In this document: positions 25,320 through 39,360 of the stretch, in pieces | How the letters are laid out: every line of letters begins with the position of its first letter | Numbering within the stretch: the stretch's first letter is position 1 | Source of the DNA: Niebla homalea | Taxonomy: Eukaryota > Ascomycota > Lecanoromycetes > Lecanorales > Ramalinaceae | DNA: 64,000 nt | Direction: 5' to 3' | Assembly (NCBI GenBank): GCA_019925105.1 | Contig: JAHGAU010000001.1 | Coordinates: forward strand, 1,116,001-1,180,000 | Program-made: the position numbers and the translations under genes | The notes under the pieces: generated by a model | The model's input: only the letters and a program-made list of their open reading frames with translations | Database searches by the model: none | What the model was told of the DNA's origin: nothing

Positions 25320-26877
25320 TCTATAAAGACTTAATCTTAATTATAGATTTAATTAAAGGGCGCTAATAATCATTTATAATAAATTACTTAATTTAAAAGT
25401 ATATTATATATTACGTTTCTTATAATTCTTTAACCCAACTTATTCGCTTTTTAATAATTACTCCTTTATTTTAAACGCTATTCTCCTTACTTATTACGGT
25501 ATTAAAACCGGTACGTTATCCTATATTCGTATTACGAAAAGTAACTTTAAATTATAGTTTTTAAACTATAAAACCTTACGCCTCTTAATAAGACCGTTTA
25601 TATCCTATATATTAATTATAATATCCGGACGTTAATATCCGTTTTAATAACTAATTAATTAATTAAAATACTTATTATTAAAATCCAATTCCGAGGTTAT
25701 AGCTTAAATTGCCTTTATAATTACCGTTAAGGGGGATATTAATAAAATATAAATATATAATTAAGTTATAAAAGTAAAAAGCTTATTGGGCTCCGGATAA
25801 GGCTTTACAATTAAGAATTCCTTAATCTTTATATATAACTCCTCGTAAGTTTAAACGGTTATAACGAATTTATAAAGGGCGGGGATATTTTTTTAAAGGG
25901 GGAGTAGATCCCGATTAAGGATTCGGATATTATTACGTAAACCTTTATTTAAGGTAGGTATAAGGACTAAATAAAGTTAATCCCAGATAACGTTATTATC
26001 GCTATTAATAGTAACGATATATAAAGTAATATTACCTATAGGTTACGGACGGAGAAACATATTAAGGATAATTAATTTTTCTTTAAAAAGTAAAAGGCTT
26101 ACGGACCGTAAAAGTTATTTATTAAAGTAAATAAAGGGTTTAAATAAAAGGAACGGTGGTAATACTTATATATTTATAGCTATAAAAAAGTATAAAAGAT
26201 AATAATGAAAAGTAGGATATAAATAAAAATATTTAAGAAAACGGGGGAATACTTTAACTTATTTAAAATCTAAACTTATTTACGGAGAAAATAAAGTATA
26301 AAGTAAAATATAATAAGAATATTAATTCAGGATTATAGGTTAGTTTAAAGGTAACGGCGTATATAATATAACTTGGGTTTACGGATAATAATATTATTAA
26401 AGCGTATCGAGAAATATATACGGATTTTCTTATTATTTATTATTTTATAGCTTATATATAAAAGTATTCTTTATTTAAAAATATATAGGATAAAAAGATT
26501 AAGGAAGTAATATACCGTATTATTACGTTAAAGATAATAAATAAATTATATAATCTTAATAAATTCTCTTACGGTTTTAAGCGAAGGTACGGCTTTTTCC
26601 TTAGATATTCCGGTAAAACCTATTCTTCCGTTAAAGCCCTTTTTACCCGTTACGTCCTGCCAGAAAAAAGAACTCTTAACGCTTAATACGCTAAGTATTA
26701 AGACTTAATAAAAATATTATAATCGATTATATTAAAAACTTAAAATAATCCTTAATTCTTAATATATTATATAATCGTTTAAGGATATCCGTTAACGCTT
26801 CTCCCGTTATAACGCCTATATTTTAAGAGAAAATTAATAAACTTTTCGAGGTAATATACCGGAAATAAGACGGTTTT
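25320..26877. other. RIP-degraded DNA left of Copia-1 copy C
   Basis: AT-rich with some moderately GC stretches (for example 25860-25990). It ends with the target duplication GTTTT at 26873-26877, so it was once continuous with the sequence starting at 33087. No gene was assigned. Confidence 0.5.
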
Positions 26878-27015
26878 TGTCAGAAGTACAGAAGGCAAAG
26901 ACCTCGGCTATTACCAAAAGGGGACTAGCCTACTTCCTGGACTTCTTATAGATAGGTATCGCTTAGCACCTTATATAATATTAAATTAAGCAAGTTATAC
27001 CCTATTATTTTAATA
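26878..27015 (+). repeat. 5' LTR of Copia-1 copy C
   Basis: Starts TGTCAGAAG, ends TTTTAATA, 138 bp. It is followed directly by GGTTATAAGCCCGG, the primer site. Confidence 0.92.
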
Positions 27016-28077
27016 GGTTATAAGCCCGGCTTATATACTTATTATTATGCTTAATAATTAGTAAGCCTTAATAACGATAATTTAAATACCTTAAAAACTA
27101 TATTATCGTTCCGTTAATATCGTAATAACTCTTATTATTATTATAATTATTATAGTTACTTAATAGTCCTATCGATTTAAGCTTTAACTACTTAAAAATA
27201 AAAAGGTTAAAATAGAAAAATAAGAAGGCTAAGATGTTACCCAGCTTAAAACCATTATCTATACGTAGACCGTAAGGTATATTAACCCTATATACCGATT
27301 TATACGTACGCTATAAGGGTATAATAATATTTATAAAACCGTTAAATCAGCGGATCCTTAATAAATATATTAATACCTTTAAAGAATAAAAGGAAACGTT
27401 TATTTATTATTAAAGCGATTAAAACGGTTTATAAAGCTTATTATTATATATATTTAACCTCTTAATTAAGTTAATTACTTAATTTAAGCTATTATTATTT
27501 TAATTTTATATTAAAGTTTACCTTAATTATTATATTAAAGTTTAAGTATAAAGAAAAATAAGATATTTATTTTTAAAGCTTTTTCCTTTTTATTAAAATT
27601 ATTAAGGTTTAAATTAATTATAGCTTTATTTCTAGGGGCTCTTTATTAAGATTTTTATTATTATTAAAATTATTAAGAATATATTAATTATTTTAATTTA
27701 TACGTTTTATTACTTTAGCCCGTAATTAAATTATTTTTCCTTAAATAACGTTCCTTTACCCGGTATATTATATATACTCCATAAGGTTTACGCCTTAAAC
27801 GGTCCGTTAAGATTAAGAAGCTCTATTATTTATTATTAACTTTTAAATTACGGTTCTTATTAAGTAAGAAGAAACTCCGGGCCCGTTATTATTTATTTTA
27901 TAAAACGTTCCGTTTTATATATATATTATTTAGGAAAGCCGTAGTCTTAAAGGATAACGATCTAAAATATTATTTATTATTATTACCATCTAAGTTATCC
28001 CTATTTAAAAACTTAATATTATTAATTATAATCCCGTTGCCCTTTAATAATATAGATTTCTTTAGCCTTTAAGTTAA

Positions 28078-28115
<38 letters not shown>

Positions 28116-31100
28116 TATTATTATTATTATATTTAACTTTTTTAAGATTACCGGTATTTTTAATAAGGTTATTAAGCTTAAGGATAATTTTAAGTATATT
28201 ATATAGGAACGTAAGATAAATAAGAGGCTTAAGCTTACCCGGCTTAGTTATTAAATTATAAATTCTAGTTTATATTTTATTAAGATTAAAACTTTTAAAG
28301 ATAATAAGTTTATAAAAACCTAAAATACTTATGATTAAGGGTATTTTATAATTTATACCGTAATCTATATAAATATTAAGGGGATTAATTAATATATTAT
28401 TAAGAATATTAAGAATATTAAAGTAATATAAAATACTTTCCGTATTTGGTATTAACTTAAGGGCTTAAATTACTTTACGTTAACCCTTAAGCGTTTTACC
28501 TTTTTACCCTTAATTAATACTTAAATCCAAATAAGTATTATAATAAATATTAAGATCTTTTTAATAAATTATAGAATTTTTAGGGTATAATAATTATTAA
28601 TAATAATATACTTATTTAATAGTTTTATAAAAGCTTTAATCCGGAGTATAAAGCTTATATTAATTAATATAATAATAAATATAAGCTATTTTAAACGGTT
28701 AATAATAATATTAATGTTTTAAAATATATATTTATTTATATTATTAACCGGTTTCTTTAATATAAAGCTTTAAATAAAACGTTTACGTTTAATATTATAG
28801 CCCTTATAATTATTATTATTGATTTACGTTTCCGGGATAATATCCGTTTAAATAACTTTATTCTATTCTGTATCCTTCCGTAATTCAGTATCCATTAAGG
28901 TTATTATGTTAAGGTCCTATAAAAGAAATATTTTTATATTGTTACCGGTTATCGTTTACTTTACGGGCATAATAAATTAATTTATAATAATAATAATAAA
29001 CGTTATAATAATAATAATAATAATAATATAAATACTAATAACGATTAAAAACGTTAACGCCGCGGTAACGGCGGTAATAACGGTAATAAAGGTAATAATA
29101 AGAGTAATAATAAATCCAAAGATAAAGAATATAAAGCTTTTTTAGGGGCTAAGGTTTTAGTAAACTTAGTTTTTATATACGTTACCGTTATTATACCGGC
29201 TTTACCGCCCGTTATTTACCGGGATTACCAGGTATATTTAATTATAAATATATCTGCTTTTATTACTTATATCTTTAATATTAATTATATAAATTATATT
29301 ATTGATAATAACCGTATCTTTATCCGTAAGGAGCTCCTCCTTAAGTTTATTATTATTAAAAACTTTTCCGGGGGAAAAATATTATTTATATTAAAGTTAT
29401 TAAAATCCTATATTAATTTAATAAAAGCGTCCGTAATTTAATTATCTATAATATCCTTTTTATTTTTAATAATATTTTTAATTTTATTAATCCCGGATAA
29501 CTATAACGAGCCGGTTATCCCCTTAAATAAAATAATAACTTAAAGGATTTAAGTATATTTATTAACTATAATAATATCTTTATAAAACTTTTACCGGTAA
29601 CCCTTTATCTTTTTAAAATTAATATTAAAGTTATTAATAATTTAATATTTATAGCCCTATATATTATTCCCGTAAATTAAGAAGCCTTAAAATATTAATA
29701 TAAAATAACGGAATATATAAAGGAATAAAATATTAAGTTCTTATTAAAAACGGTAATTAATATTAACCTTTTTAACTTATTAAATTTATTAGGGGACTAT
29801 AAGTACGTTATTTATATAAAGATATGAATAAAGCTTAAGTTAAGTAAAAGTTATATTAAGCTTAATACTTATTAAAACGAATTTATTTATTCTGACTTAA
29901 TTAGCTTTATTAATAATATAAAAGCCGATTATAAGTGGGTTATTACCTTTATTAAAAACGTTATTAAAATCATTTATATAATTTTACTATTAGATTCTTT
30001 ATATAAGACGGTTCTTAAGGCCTTTTAAGGTTATATAAAGAGAATTTATTATTTAAACCGCTTTATCCGCCGTCTATATATTAACGATAATAATATATAT
30101 AACGGCTTTTAATTTAATAATTAACGGTACGTTAAAGGGATTTAATAGGAGTTTATAGTACTTTATAACCCTTAATAAAACGGTATTTTTAAACGAATAA
30201 ATTAAACCCTTATTACCCGGGCTTATATAATATTATTAAATAATAATTTATTATATATTCTTATTATTAAACTTATTATTATAACGGCCTTTATATATAA
30301 TATAATATTTATAAATACCTATAACGTACCGAATTAAACTATAGATCTCAGGAAACCTAATTAATCTTTTATTAAAAAGGTTAAATAACGTAATATATAT
30401 TAAAAGCGTAAGCTTCCGGGTATAAATTAAATAAAATTTTAAATTAAAGTTATTAAAAAACGTTTTATCGACTTTAAGGGTTATTATGTTTATAAAATAC
30501 TTATATTAAATGGCCGGGTTTAACGTTATAATTACGTTAAATGGTTAAAGGATAAGGCCGTTTAGCCTAAACGTAAGGCCGATAACCGCTTATTAATTTA
30601 TTACTTAATACCGAAATAAAAGGAGATAGTTACCATAGATTTCTAATTATCATTAAAACGGATATATCTTAATAATAATAAAAATATAGATAATAAGTTA
30701 ATTATTACTATTATATAAAGCTTTTATATTATAAACGTTACGGATAAAACCGATAATATTATTATTAAGAATATAATTAAATTTATATCCGATAAATAAC
30801 TTAAGCTTTATATAACTTTAAAACTTATAATTATTAAGGAAAATATTAATAAAAAGGATTTATTTATATTATCTTTATTTACCCTTAATAATAATATTAT
30901 AAAGGAATCTCCGGGTATATATACCTTTGTAAATTTAAATTTAAGTTTATTTAATCCTTATAATTTAATTTTATATTATTATCCGTTTTTAAGAGAATTT
31001 ATTAAATCTTTAGATTTATTTACTTAAGCTTATATAATTAAAATATAACCTTTAAGCTATTAATATAACCGGGACTTTAATTATTAAGTTATTAACTCTT

Positions 31101-32943
31101 AATTAATATTTATATATTTTATAGCCGTAATCCTTATGGATTATATTGAGTTTATAACCTATATATAAACCGTAAAGGACGTATACCGTAAAATAGAGTG
31201 GAAGCTCGCTATAAAAGATAAAGTTAAATCCCTAGAGAAGAATAAAACCTGGATTTTGGTAAATTTATTTCCCGGTATTAACGTATTGGATGGTAAATGG
31301 GTCTATAAATGTAAACGTAGACTGGACGGTAGTATTACCCGGTATAAGGCCAGGTAGATGGTCTATAGTTTTTAATAAAAGGAAGGTTTAGATTTCTTTA
31401 ATATTTTTATAACGGTTATTAAACCTATAAACTATAAGGCCCTCTTTATTATAATGGTTATATATAATTTAAAGATTAAGTAAATAAATATTAAAATAAT
31501 ATTTCTTTATAATAATATCCTTAAAAAATTTATATTTATTAACTTATAAGCTTTAATAATAACTTAAGACGGGTTTATTTATTAAATAAAGCTCTTTATA
31601 AGTTTAAATAATTACCCCGGATTTAATATTAATACTTTTTTATATTCCTTAAGAAACTCGGTTACCGTTATATTAATAAAGATTATAATATATTCTTAAA
31701 CCCGGATATTAATATTATTATTATTATATATATTAATAATATCTTAATAATAAGAGCCAATAAACGGGCTATTATTAACTTAAAAGCTTAATTAAATAAG
31801 AAGTTCGAGATATCCGATCTGGGCCTATATAGTTAATACTTAAGTATAAGTATTATCCGTAATCGATAAAATTGAATTTTAATTCTTAATTAAGAAAGTT
31901 ACGTTAAATAAATCCTTATTTAATTCAATATATATAATAATCCTTTCTTTAAGGGTAACGGTATAGTTATCCTTATAGACGTAAATACCCATTTTAAGCC
32001 GGTTAATAAGGAGTATACCGCTTTAAAATAATTTTAGTTTAAATATTAATCCGTTATCGGCTTATTTATATATATTATAATAAATATTAAGTTTAATATA
32101 ACCTATACGGTATCGGTAATATTACGTTATACGTTTAATTTTAATAAAGGGTATTAAATAGCCGTTAAAAAGATCTTTTATTATTTTTGCGATATAGTTT
32201 CTTTAAAGCTTATTTTTTAAGGCTTTTTAAAGCCCCTTAATAACTATATAGACTTAAATTACGCCGGTAACCCGTAGATACGTTAATTTATTTCTAAGTA
32301 TACCTTTAATTTAAGAAGTATAATTATTAACTGGTTTTTAAAACGTTAACCAACTATAGCCCTATTTACCTATAAAGCTGAATACGTAGGACAATATAAC
32401 GCCATTAAAAAGGCGATCTGGCTTAAACGGTTATTAACTTAGTTTATTAAAGTTACCCTAAATCCAACGGTATTATTAACCCTTAAAAATAAGGATATTA
32501 TATAAGATTACGCCCTTCTTACCTGGCCTAAGTACGATACTAGGGTTTTTACTTTTATTACGGTAATCTTTTATAATAATTAGGGAGCGATTATACTGGT
32601 AAAGGACCTTACGAATTACTTAAAGATAAAGTATATATATATTAAATATTATTTCCTCCGGGAGTATATAGTTAATAAATAGGTAGAGTTTATATATTAT
32701 TTTACCGGCGATATAATAACGGATAACTTAATAAAACCGTTATTAAAGGACGCTTTTTAAAAATTCAGAAATTATTTAAAATTAAAGTAATTATACCTTT
32801 AAAGTTTAAGATATACCCTTTACTATTAAAGTTAGGATGGATATACCCGTTATTACGGTAATACGGTTCAGTAAAAGCTTTTACTCCTTACTTAATAAAT
32901 AGTACGGTATTATGGTATTATAAAGCTATTAATCGAGTAAGAG

Positions 32944-33081
32944 TATCAGAAGTATAGAAGGTAAAGACCTTAATTATTACCAAAAGGGGACTAGCCTACT
33001 TCCTGGACTTCTCATAGATAGGTATCGCTCAGCACCTTATATAGTACTAAACCAAGCAAGTTACACCCTACCATTTCAACA
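32944..33081 (+). repeat. 3' LTR of Copia-1 copy C
   Basis: Starts TATCAGAAG after the purine-rich GTAAGAG, ends TTTCAACA, 138 bp. It is followed by the right copy of the GTTTT duplication. Confidence 0.92.
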
Positions 33082-33579
33082 GTTTTTAAATAATAATAAT
33101 ATTACGCGTAAATATTACGCTTAAAGATCGGACCGTATTCCTCGCCAAACATTATAATATAAAACGTATCTTATATAATACGATCTAAGACCCTTACGAT
33201 TTCTTTCAGATTATTCCTATATTAAATTGAACCTATATACGTACATATATACCGGCTCCGAAAATAATATTATTAAGTTCGAAATAAAAGTAAATAACGA
33301 ATAATATAATTATTATGTCTTTAAGATTTCAATTATATTACGGCTATAACTATACGGAATATTTAAGGCCTTTAATTTACGTAATATTATTAAGTTAAAA
33401 TGTTTACGCAGGAAATTTAATATTTAAACGGAAATACTTAATCTTCCGCTTTTCGTTTAATCGGTAATAGAAATTACGTTAAATATACTCGCCGTCTATA
33501 GATAATAAAAAGGCCGATAAGGATAATTAGAAGAAATATAAAATAAAGCCGTTATTATAAATATAACGGAAATAAAATA
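33082..33579. other. Right flank of Copia-1 copy C
   Basis: After the GTTTT duplication, degraded sequence that should continue the interrupted region ending at 26877. It holds short open pieces only. Confidence 0.5.
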
Positions 33580-34391
33580 CCTTTAAAGATAATATTATTT
33601 ACTTTTTACTTATCCTTAAAGAGAATAATACGTTTACGGCAATAAGTATAAACTATATCCTTTAATATTCTTATATAATTAAGTTTATAGGATTATTATA
33701 CTTAAGGTTTTCGTCCTAAAAAAGCCGAGAAATTATACGTATATTAATTAAAAGAATTTATCCTTAATAAGCCTTATTTAATTAAATCCGAAGTAAAGGA
33801 TTCTTATACTAATATAGTAAATATAACCCGTTTCTTATAATATATTAATACTTAGAAGCGTTATTATATAACCTTATTTATACTTCTTATAAAAACGGTT
33901 TATTTTACGTTTACTCCGCTTTAAGATATTTATATTTTTAATTATTAATTAACGCTTTAATTAATAAGGAAGCTATTAATAAACCTATTACGATCTTTAT
34001 TCCGAGTATTATACTTATTATAATTGGAAAAGATATAAGTATAAATATTAAAAATAATTATAACGGTAATAATAATTTTAACTTTAAAAAAACGTAATTT
34101 AAAGATACGTTAATCTTTACTGAAATTTTCTTTAAGGAACTTCTTTAAGGCCGTTATATTATATCGATTATCGTTAAGTTAATAACGGAAAGAATTACGG
34201 AAGTAAATAAAAAGATTATAACCTTTAATTAAATATATACCGAAAAAGTCCCGGATTATTATATTAAAAATTTTAATATACCGGGATATATCCTAGTCCT
34301 TTAAAAAGAGTTTTAAGACGATTAACCCGTTTATAGTTAGATTAATGAATAATTCCGTAATCTATCTATATATATTTATTATTATTTATGA
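33580..34391 (+). pseudogene. Relic of an unidentified protein (about 270 codons)
   Basis: A plus-strand frame continues to TGA at 34389-34391 with a number of TAA or TAG interruptions. The cleanest part (33852-34110) reads LEALLYNLIYTSYKNGLFYV, YSALRYLYF and LLINALINKEAINKPITIFI, followed by an Asn-rich low-complexity stretch (YNGNNNFNF) and an acidic or polar C-terminal part. Undoing the transition bias would make the middle rich in Ser, Thr, Glu and Asn, suggesting a disordered segment. I do not recognise the family. It lies upstream of the DUF3723-like relic on the same strand. Confidence 0.5.
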
Positions 34392-36959
34392 ACTCCTATA
34401 ATCTAATATTTAACTTTAATAGGGCTTATAGTATATTAAGATACTTTAAAGGTATAACCCCCGTACCCCTTTATTATTAATGCTTAATATCCTAGCCTTA
34501 ACCGTCGGAGGTTCTAAAATGGTTAATAAACGACCTTTAATAAAATATAAAATATATTGATTTAACTTATAGTAATACTTAATAATTAACGTACGCTTAT
34601 TAAATATATATATATAATTTTCGTAAATAATATACTTATAAATTAAAAAATATTCCGGTTTCTATTAAAGATAATAAAAGTAAATTTTTTAATTTTTAAA
34701 GTTTATTTAATAAGTTAAATATTACGCGACATTACTCCGGTATATTTATAATAATATTTTATAACCCATTTCGATAAACGGATAAAAACGGCTTATCTAT
34801 ACTTTAATATCTTTACTTAAGCGTATAATAAGTATATTATTCTTAAAGATTTACTTTAAAACCTTTATATATTGTTTTTTATATATTACTTTAAAGATAT
34901 TATTTATTTTAAATTCTATTTATTATTAACCCTTTTAAGGGATTGAACGTTACGATAAACTTACTATATATTTTTAACGGATATATATTTATAATAATAA
35001 CGGAAGTTATAAATTTAATTAACCGTACATATAATATCTTATAAGTTTATTTAATTTATAAGAAATTAATAAGATAATCTTTAAAGTTTAAGGAAACCGG
35101 GTTATATTTTTAAATATTAATAATAAAGTTAAACGGATAAATAATCGTTATAGCTACGTATAAGTAAGCGTTACTTATAAATAAATAAAAATAGGATACG
35201 TTAAAAAGCATAAAGTATAAAATTTATTTTTTATAAAAAATATTAAACTTAATAAGTAAGACTTCTTTAAGCCTCCGATAACGGGTTAATAAAAAAAGTT
35301 AAGTACCTGATATCTATATTATTATAACGGAAATGAAAATATAAACTTTAATCCGTTTATCGATTTAATTTATAAAGTAATAAATCTCTTATAGATTTAA
35401 TATTATATAAGTAATAAATCCCGTTTACTTAAAAGCTATGATAATAACCTTAAGCCGGATTTTAATACTTGAATCTGACGGACTATTTATTTAAATCCAA
35501 GGTAGGAATAAAGTTATAATTTAAAACGGGCTTAAAAAATTATTTATAAAGAAATAAATAATATCCGTAAATAAAAATATAAAATAAATATAAACCAATA
35601 AAACGGGAATTTTATCTTTATTTTATTTTTAATAAATAAAGAGGGTCTTTATTTAATAATAAGTATATATATTAAGTTAATCGGTAATATTTTTAAATAA
35701 ATCGTTATCGGTAAAAAATATTAAATAATCAGAGTTATTAATTATAAAGTTAAAATATAGGTTAATAAGACTATTTACGTTATTTTTATTTATATTATTA
35801 TTAAGAAATAATTAATATAATATATTCTTTTTTACCTCTTTATTAATAAAGAAAACTATAAATAAGTATTATAAATTAAGGGAAGGTAAATTTATTATTA
35901 AAGCGTTTACGCAATATAAAAAATAAAAATAAAAAGTAATAATATTAGAAATATTAAATTAACCTTAATATTTATAAAAAGCTATCGTAATTATATAGAA
36001 TTAATAATTATAAGTTTAATATTAAATCTTTTTAAGAAAATAAAGGTAAAAAATATTAATAAAAATAGCTAAAAAATATAAATAAAATAGCCGCCCGATT
36101 TAAAAAAGAGACCCTTTAACCCCCTATATTCTTCTTTCCTTTTTATTTCTTACTTAATTAATTATATTCTATTTATTCTTTTATAATTTAAATATATTTT
36201 TTATAAAAGAGCGTAATAAAAAGTTTTAATAAAAGAAGAATTAATATTATTAAGGAAATATAAAGGTTTTAATTATTTAACTTAAGTTTTTGACTTCCTT
36301 ATTTAATATAAAAAATATTATATGCTTAAAATAAGTTTTTAATTTAAAAAGATATTTTTACCTTAATCTTAAATATCATATTCTTATAATTATAACGTAA
36401 ACTTAAATTAAGAAAGTTATAAATTAAGTTAAACTTTATAAAACTTAACTTATAAAATTTAATTCCTTATTATTTTATTTAACTTTTAACGGTATTAAGC
36501 CGCTATATTTATATAGGAAGTACCGTATTATTATTATAAAGGATATCCTTAATGTAGGAGATCGGTAATGGACCGTTAACCTCTATTCTAATAAAATCTA
36601 TTAATCGTATAATAAATAAAGCTGAAAGTTTATAGGGTTAAATTTTTTTACGTAGACTTTCATTTCCGAAGAATATCCTAATATTAAGAATTTTTACGAT
36701 AATAATATTTATCGGAAGATACGTTAATATAATAATTAAAAGGATATATTTAATCGAAATAAATAACTTATAAGGTTTTTTAAGTATAAGCGAATTAATT
36801 TATTAAAATTACTTAAGAAAGAATATTTATAACTTATTATCTTAACGTTTAATAAGTTAATCCTTTTCCTTAAATTATAATTAACGTTATAATTTAATAT
36901 TTTTTATTATTTATTAAGTTTAAAATATCTAAAAGTATACGTAATATAAATTTAATAAC
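34392..36959. other. RIP-degraded DNA, probably including the 5' part of the next relic
   Basis: AT-rich. A short plus-strand piece near 36520-36600 (KYRIIIIKDILNVGDR then WTVNL) may belong to the N-terminal part of the DUF3723-like gene, but frames break between it and 36960. No terminal repeats were found. Confidence 0.45.
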
Positions 36960-38110
36960 TATAATTAATAAAATATAAAAGCTTAAATATTATTTCCAAT
37001 ATATCCTTATATATTAAAAGAATATTTTAAAACTATATAAAAAGGAATTATCTTAGGTTTTAATAGATTAATAAATAGTTAAATATCTTTAAATATAATC
37101 GTTTTACTTTAACGCTTAAGATTATAACGTTATTAAAAATTATATAAATAAAAAGGTTTTATTCTTAAGTATTAAAGATTAAATAATTAAATATATAATC
37201 CTTAAAAAGATTTATAATATCGATTACTTAATTCCGTTTCTATATATCTTCTTTAAAGATATAAAGTAACGTAAACTATATATAAAAGTTCTTTAAAAAG
37301 CTTTTAATATAATTAAGAAGTAATTAATTAATTAAACTTTAATAACCGTTTATAAAAAAAATAAGCAAAGAATAAGCTATAAAACCTTAAGAAAGGATAA
37401 AATTAAGTTTTATATTAAATTTAAAACGGTTACCAATATATTTTATTTTAATATTAAATAAATCTAAATATTTACTTAACGATTCTTCTTTAAATTATCG
37501 GAAATATTATTATAAAAAAATACCGGAAAAAATAAACCTTTTTATCGATTAAATCAAAAAGTATAAGTATATTTAATATAATTAATATTAAGATTGGATT
37601 TTAAGTTAACGAAGCTTAAAACGATAATTAAGTAAAATTTAAATATATAAATAATAAAGGGTTTTATAAAATAAATTTAATTATAAATTATATTTAAAAA
37701 GTATAATAATAACCTATTTTTCTTTAAAGCGTTAAGCTTTATTGACTTTAAAGATATTAAGATTAAAAATAAAGACCTTTATTGGATATAAATAAATATC
37801 ACTTTAAAATATTATTACGGGAAATCCTTTAAATTTTCCTTAAACTTAATTAAGTTTTTCTTTTTCCCGGTAAATATTTATAAAAGCGATACGGCCGTAA
37901 TTTCATACTTTAACGTTTATTGTAATATTTTTACGGCTTTCTTTAAAGATTAAAGTTTTAATTAAGAGACTTTAAGTATTATATTATTTATAGTCCGAGA
38001 TACTAAATAAGAGAATATTATCCTTAACGATAATATTATCGATATTTTTAAGAATATAGAATTAATATTATTATCTACTTAAGATTAATTAATATTATTA
38101 ATTATTTAAA
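36960..38110 (+). pseudogene. Relic of a DUF3723-like fungal protein
   Basis: A plus-strand frame of about 380 codons, interrupted by TAA and TAG only as far as I followed it. The central part reads NYINKKVLFLSIKDQIIKYI, then YNIDYLIPFLYIFFKDIKYR-like sequence at about 37210-37270. This matches my memory of the fungal DUF3723 signature, in which an Ile-Pro-Ser-Leu-x-Thr-Phe-Phe-Glu-Asp-x-Lys-Tyr block precedes a Cys-containing helix. It continues through VLKAFNIIKK-like and RFFFKLSEI segments into a polar tail (37.7-38.1 kb) that would be Ser/Thr-rich before RIP. Function of the family is unknown. Such proteins are common multicopy residents of fungal repeat-rich DNA. Beyond 38110 the frame is ambiguous, but similar sequence may go on to about 38600. 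Confidence 0.45.
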
Positions 38111-39045
38111 ATTAATTTTTATAACCTTTATTAAACGTAAATAATATTTAAGGTTAAAGTCTTCTTAACTTAATACTTAACCCTCCGGTTATAAAGAATA
38201 TATCCGGCTTAATATCTTAATTAAAAAAAAGGTTAATATTAAGGGTTTAAGTATTAATAAACTTAAAGACGTACTTAATAAAGAAGTAATTAATAAAGAA
38301 ATCGTTCTTAAATGAAAAAACGTAATATTCTAGGTAATCTTTAACTTATAATAAGTTAACTTTATAAAAGATTATTTATTAATAAATCTTAACGATTTAA
38401 CGTATAAACGATATAATCTTAAAGACGTTTATATTAAGAAATATATATATAAAAGACTTAATAAAAACGGTAAAACTATAATACTTATTAAAAGAGAAAA
38501 TTAACTTTATTATAAAATAATTAATAAGTATAAGTTATATATAAAAACGGTAAACGGAAATTAAATTATTTAAATTTATATAGATAATTTTTATTATAAA
38601 ATTAAAAAGTAAAGAAGTAATTTAATATATAAAATAAATATTTTTCCTTAACGTATTATTAAAAAAGCAAATTAAATTAAGTTATAATTAATATAAACGT
38701 TTAAACTTATTTAATAAACTTAAAAATTATTGCTTTTATTTATTATTAATTTTTAATAAAAAATAATCCCTATAATTCAGTTTTATCAACTTAATAAAGG
38801 ATAAACTATATAAAATATTATTACCGGCCGTTTATAACTTACTTATTAACTATTATTATCTCAATCAATTTAAGTAAACGTTTACGATAGATCTGCCTTT
38901 AAAAAGGGCGTTTTAGGACCTTTAGATTAATTAACAATTTATTTAAGTAAATAAGATTTAAAAGTTTATTGTTTAAATCGTTAAAGTTTAAGAGATCGCT
39001 TATTACTTTTATTAGTAATTAAGTAAATAATACTTTAAAAAAATT
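38111..39045. other. RIP-degraded DNA after the DUF3723-like relic
   Basis: Two plus-strand frames are both partly open between 38180 and 38600, with Lys-rich pieces such as YKEYIRLNILIKKKVNIKGL. This is probably the C-terminal continuation after a frameshift. 38870-39045 is slightly less AT-rich. No repeats were seen. Confidence 0.4.
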
Positions 39046-39360
39046 ATTTATCGATTTCTCAGATGGCTTATAATTATACCCGAATAAATAATAAACGTCT
39101 CTATTACTTAATTTAAAGAGCGACTTATATTACGTTTTATATCTTAATTTCTTTAATTTTTTTAAAACGTGAAGGTTCTATTGGACCTACTATTTTTACC
39201 AATAGTTAAACGGGTAATATTTCCGAAGGATTATTTATTGATTCCTCGGACGGCTTTTAATTATACCTGAATAAGTAATAAGTATTTTTATTACTTAATT
39301 TAAAAAGCGATTTATATTACGTTATATATCTCGGTATCTTTAACCTCTTTAATATATAAA
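39046..39360. repeat. Direct repeat, two copies of about 125 bp
   Basis: About 39046-39170 and 39232-39358 align throughout, for example ATGGCTTATAATTATACCCGAATAA against ACGGCTTTTAATTATACCTGAATAA. Both are followed by AAAGCGA-TTATATTACGTT. Differences are mainly C/T and G/A. The offset is about 188 bp. It may be a tandem duplication inside a former gene or element. Confidence 0.7.

Larger units (their letters stand above)
26878..33081 (+). mobile_element. Copia-1 copy C, complete LTR retrotransposon
   Basis: The best-preserved structure in the window: 6204 bp with 138-bp LTRs (26878-27015 and 32944-33081) and a perfect 5-bp target duplication GTTTT (26873-26877 and 33082-33086). The half-tRNA primer site lies at 27016-27029. 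Gag extends to about 29100 and includes ATT/AAT microsatellite runs near 28075-28130 and 28980-29040. The decayed protease motif is at about 29276-29296, and integrase spans roughly 29.7-30.6 kb. RT has KAR-VV blocks at about 31340-31370 and the active site as YINN at about 31726-31737. RNase H lies near 32380 (AEYVG). The reading frame is full of TAA and TAG, so it is dead. It contains about 110 bp of gag that copy B lacks. Confidence 0.92.
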
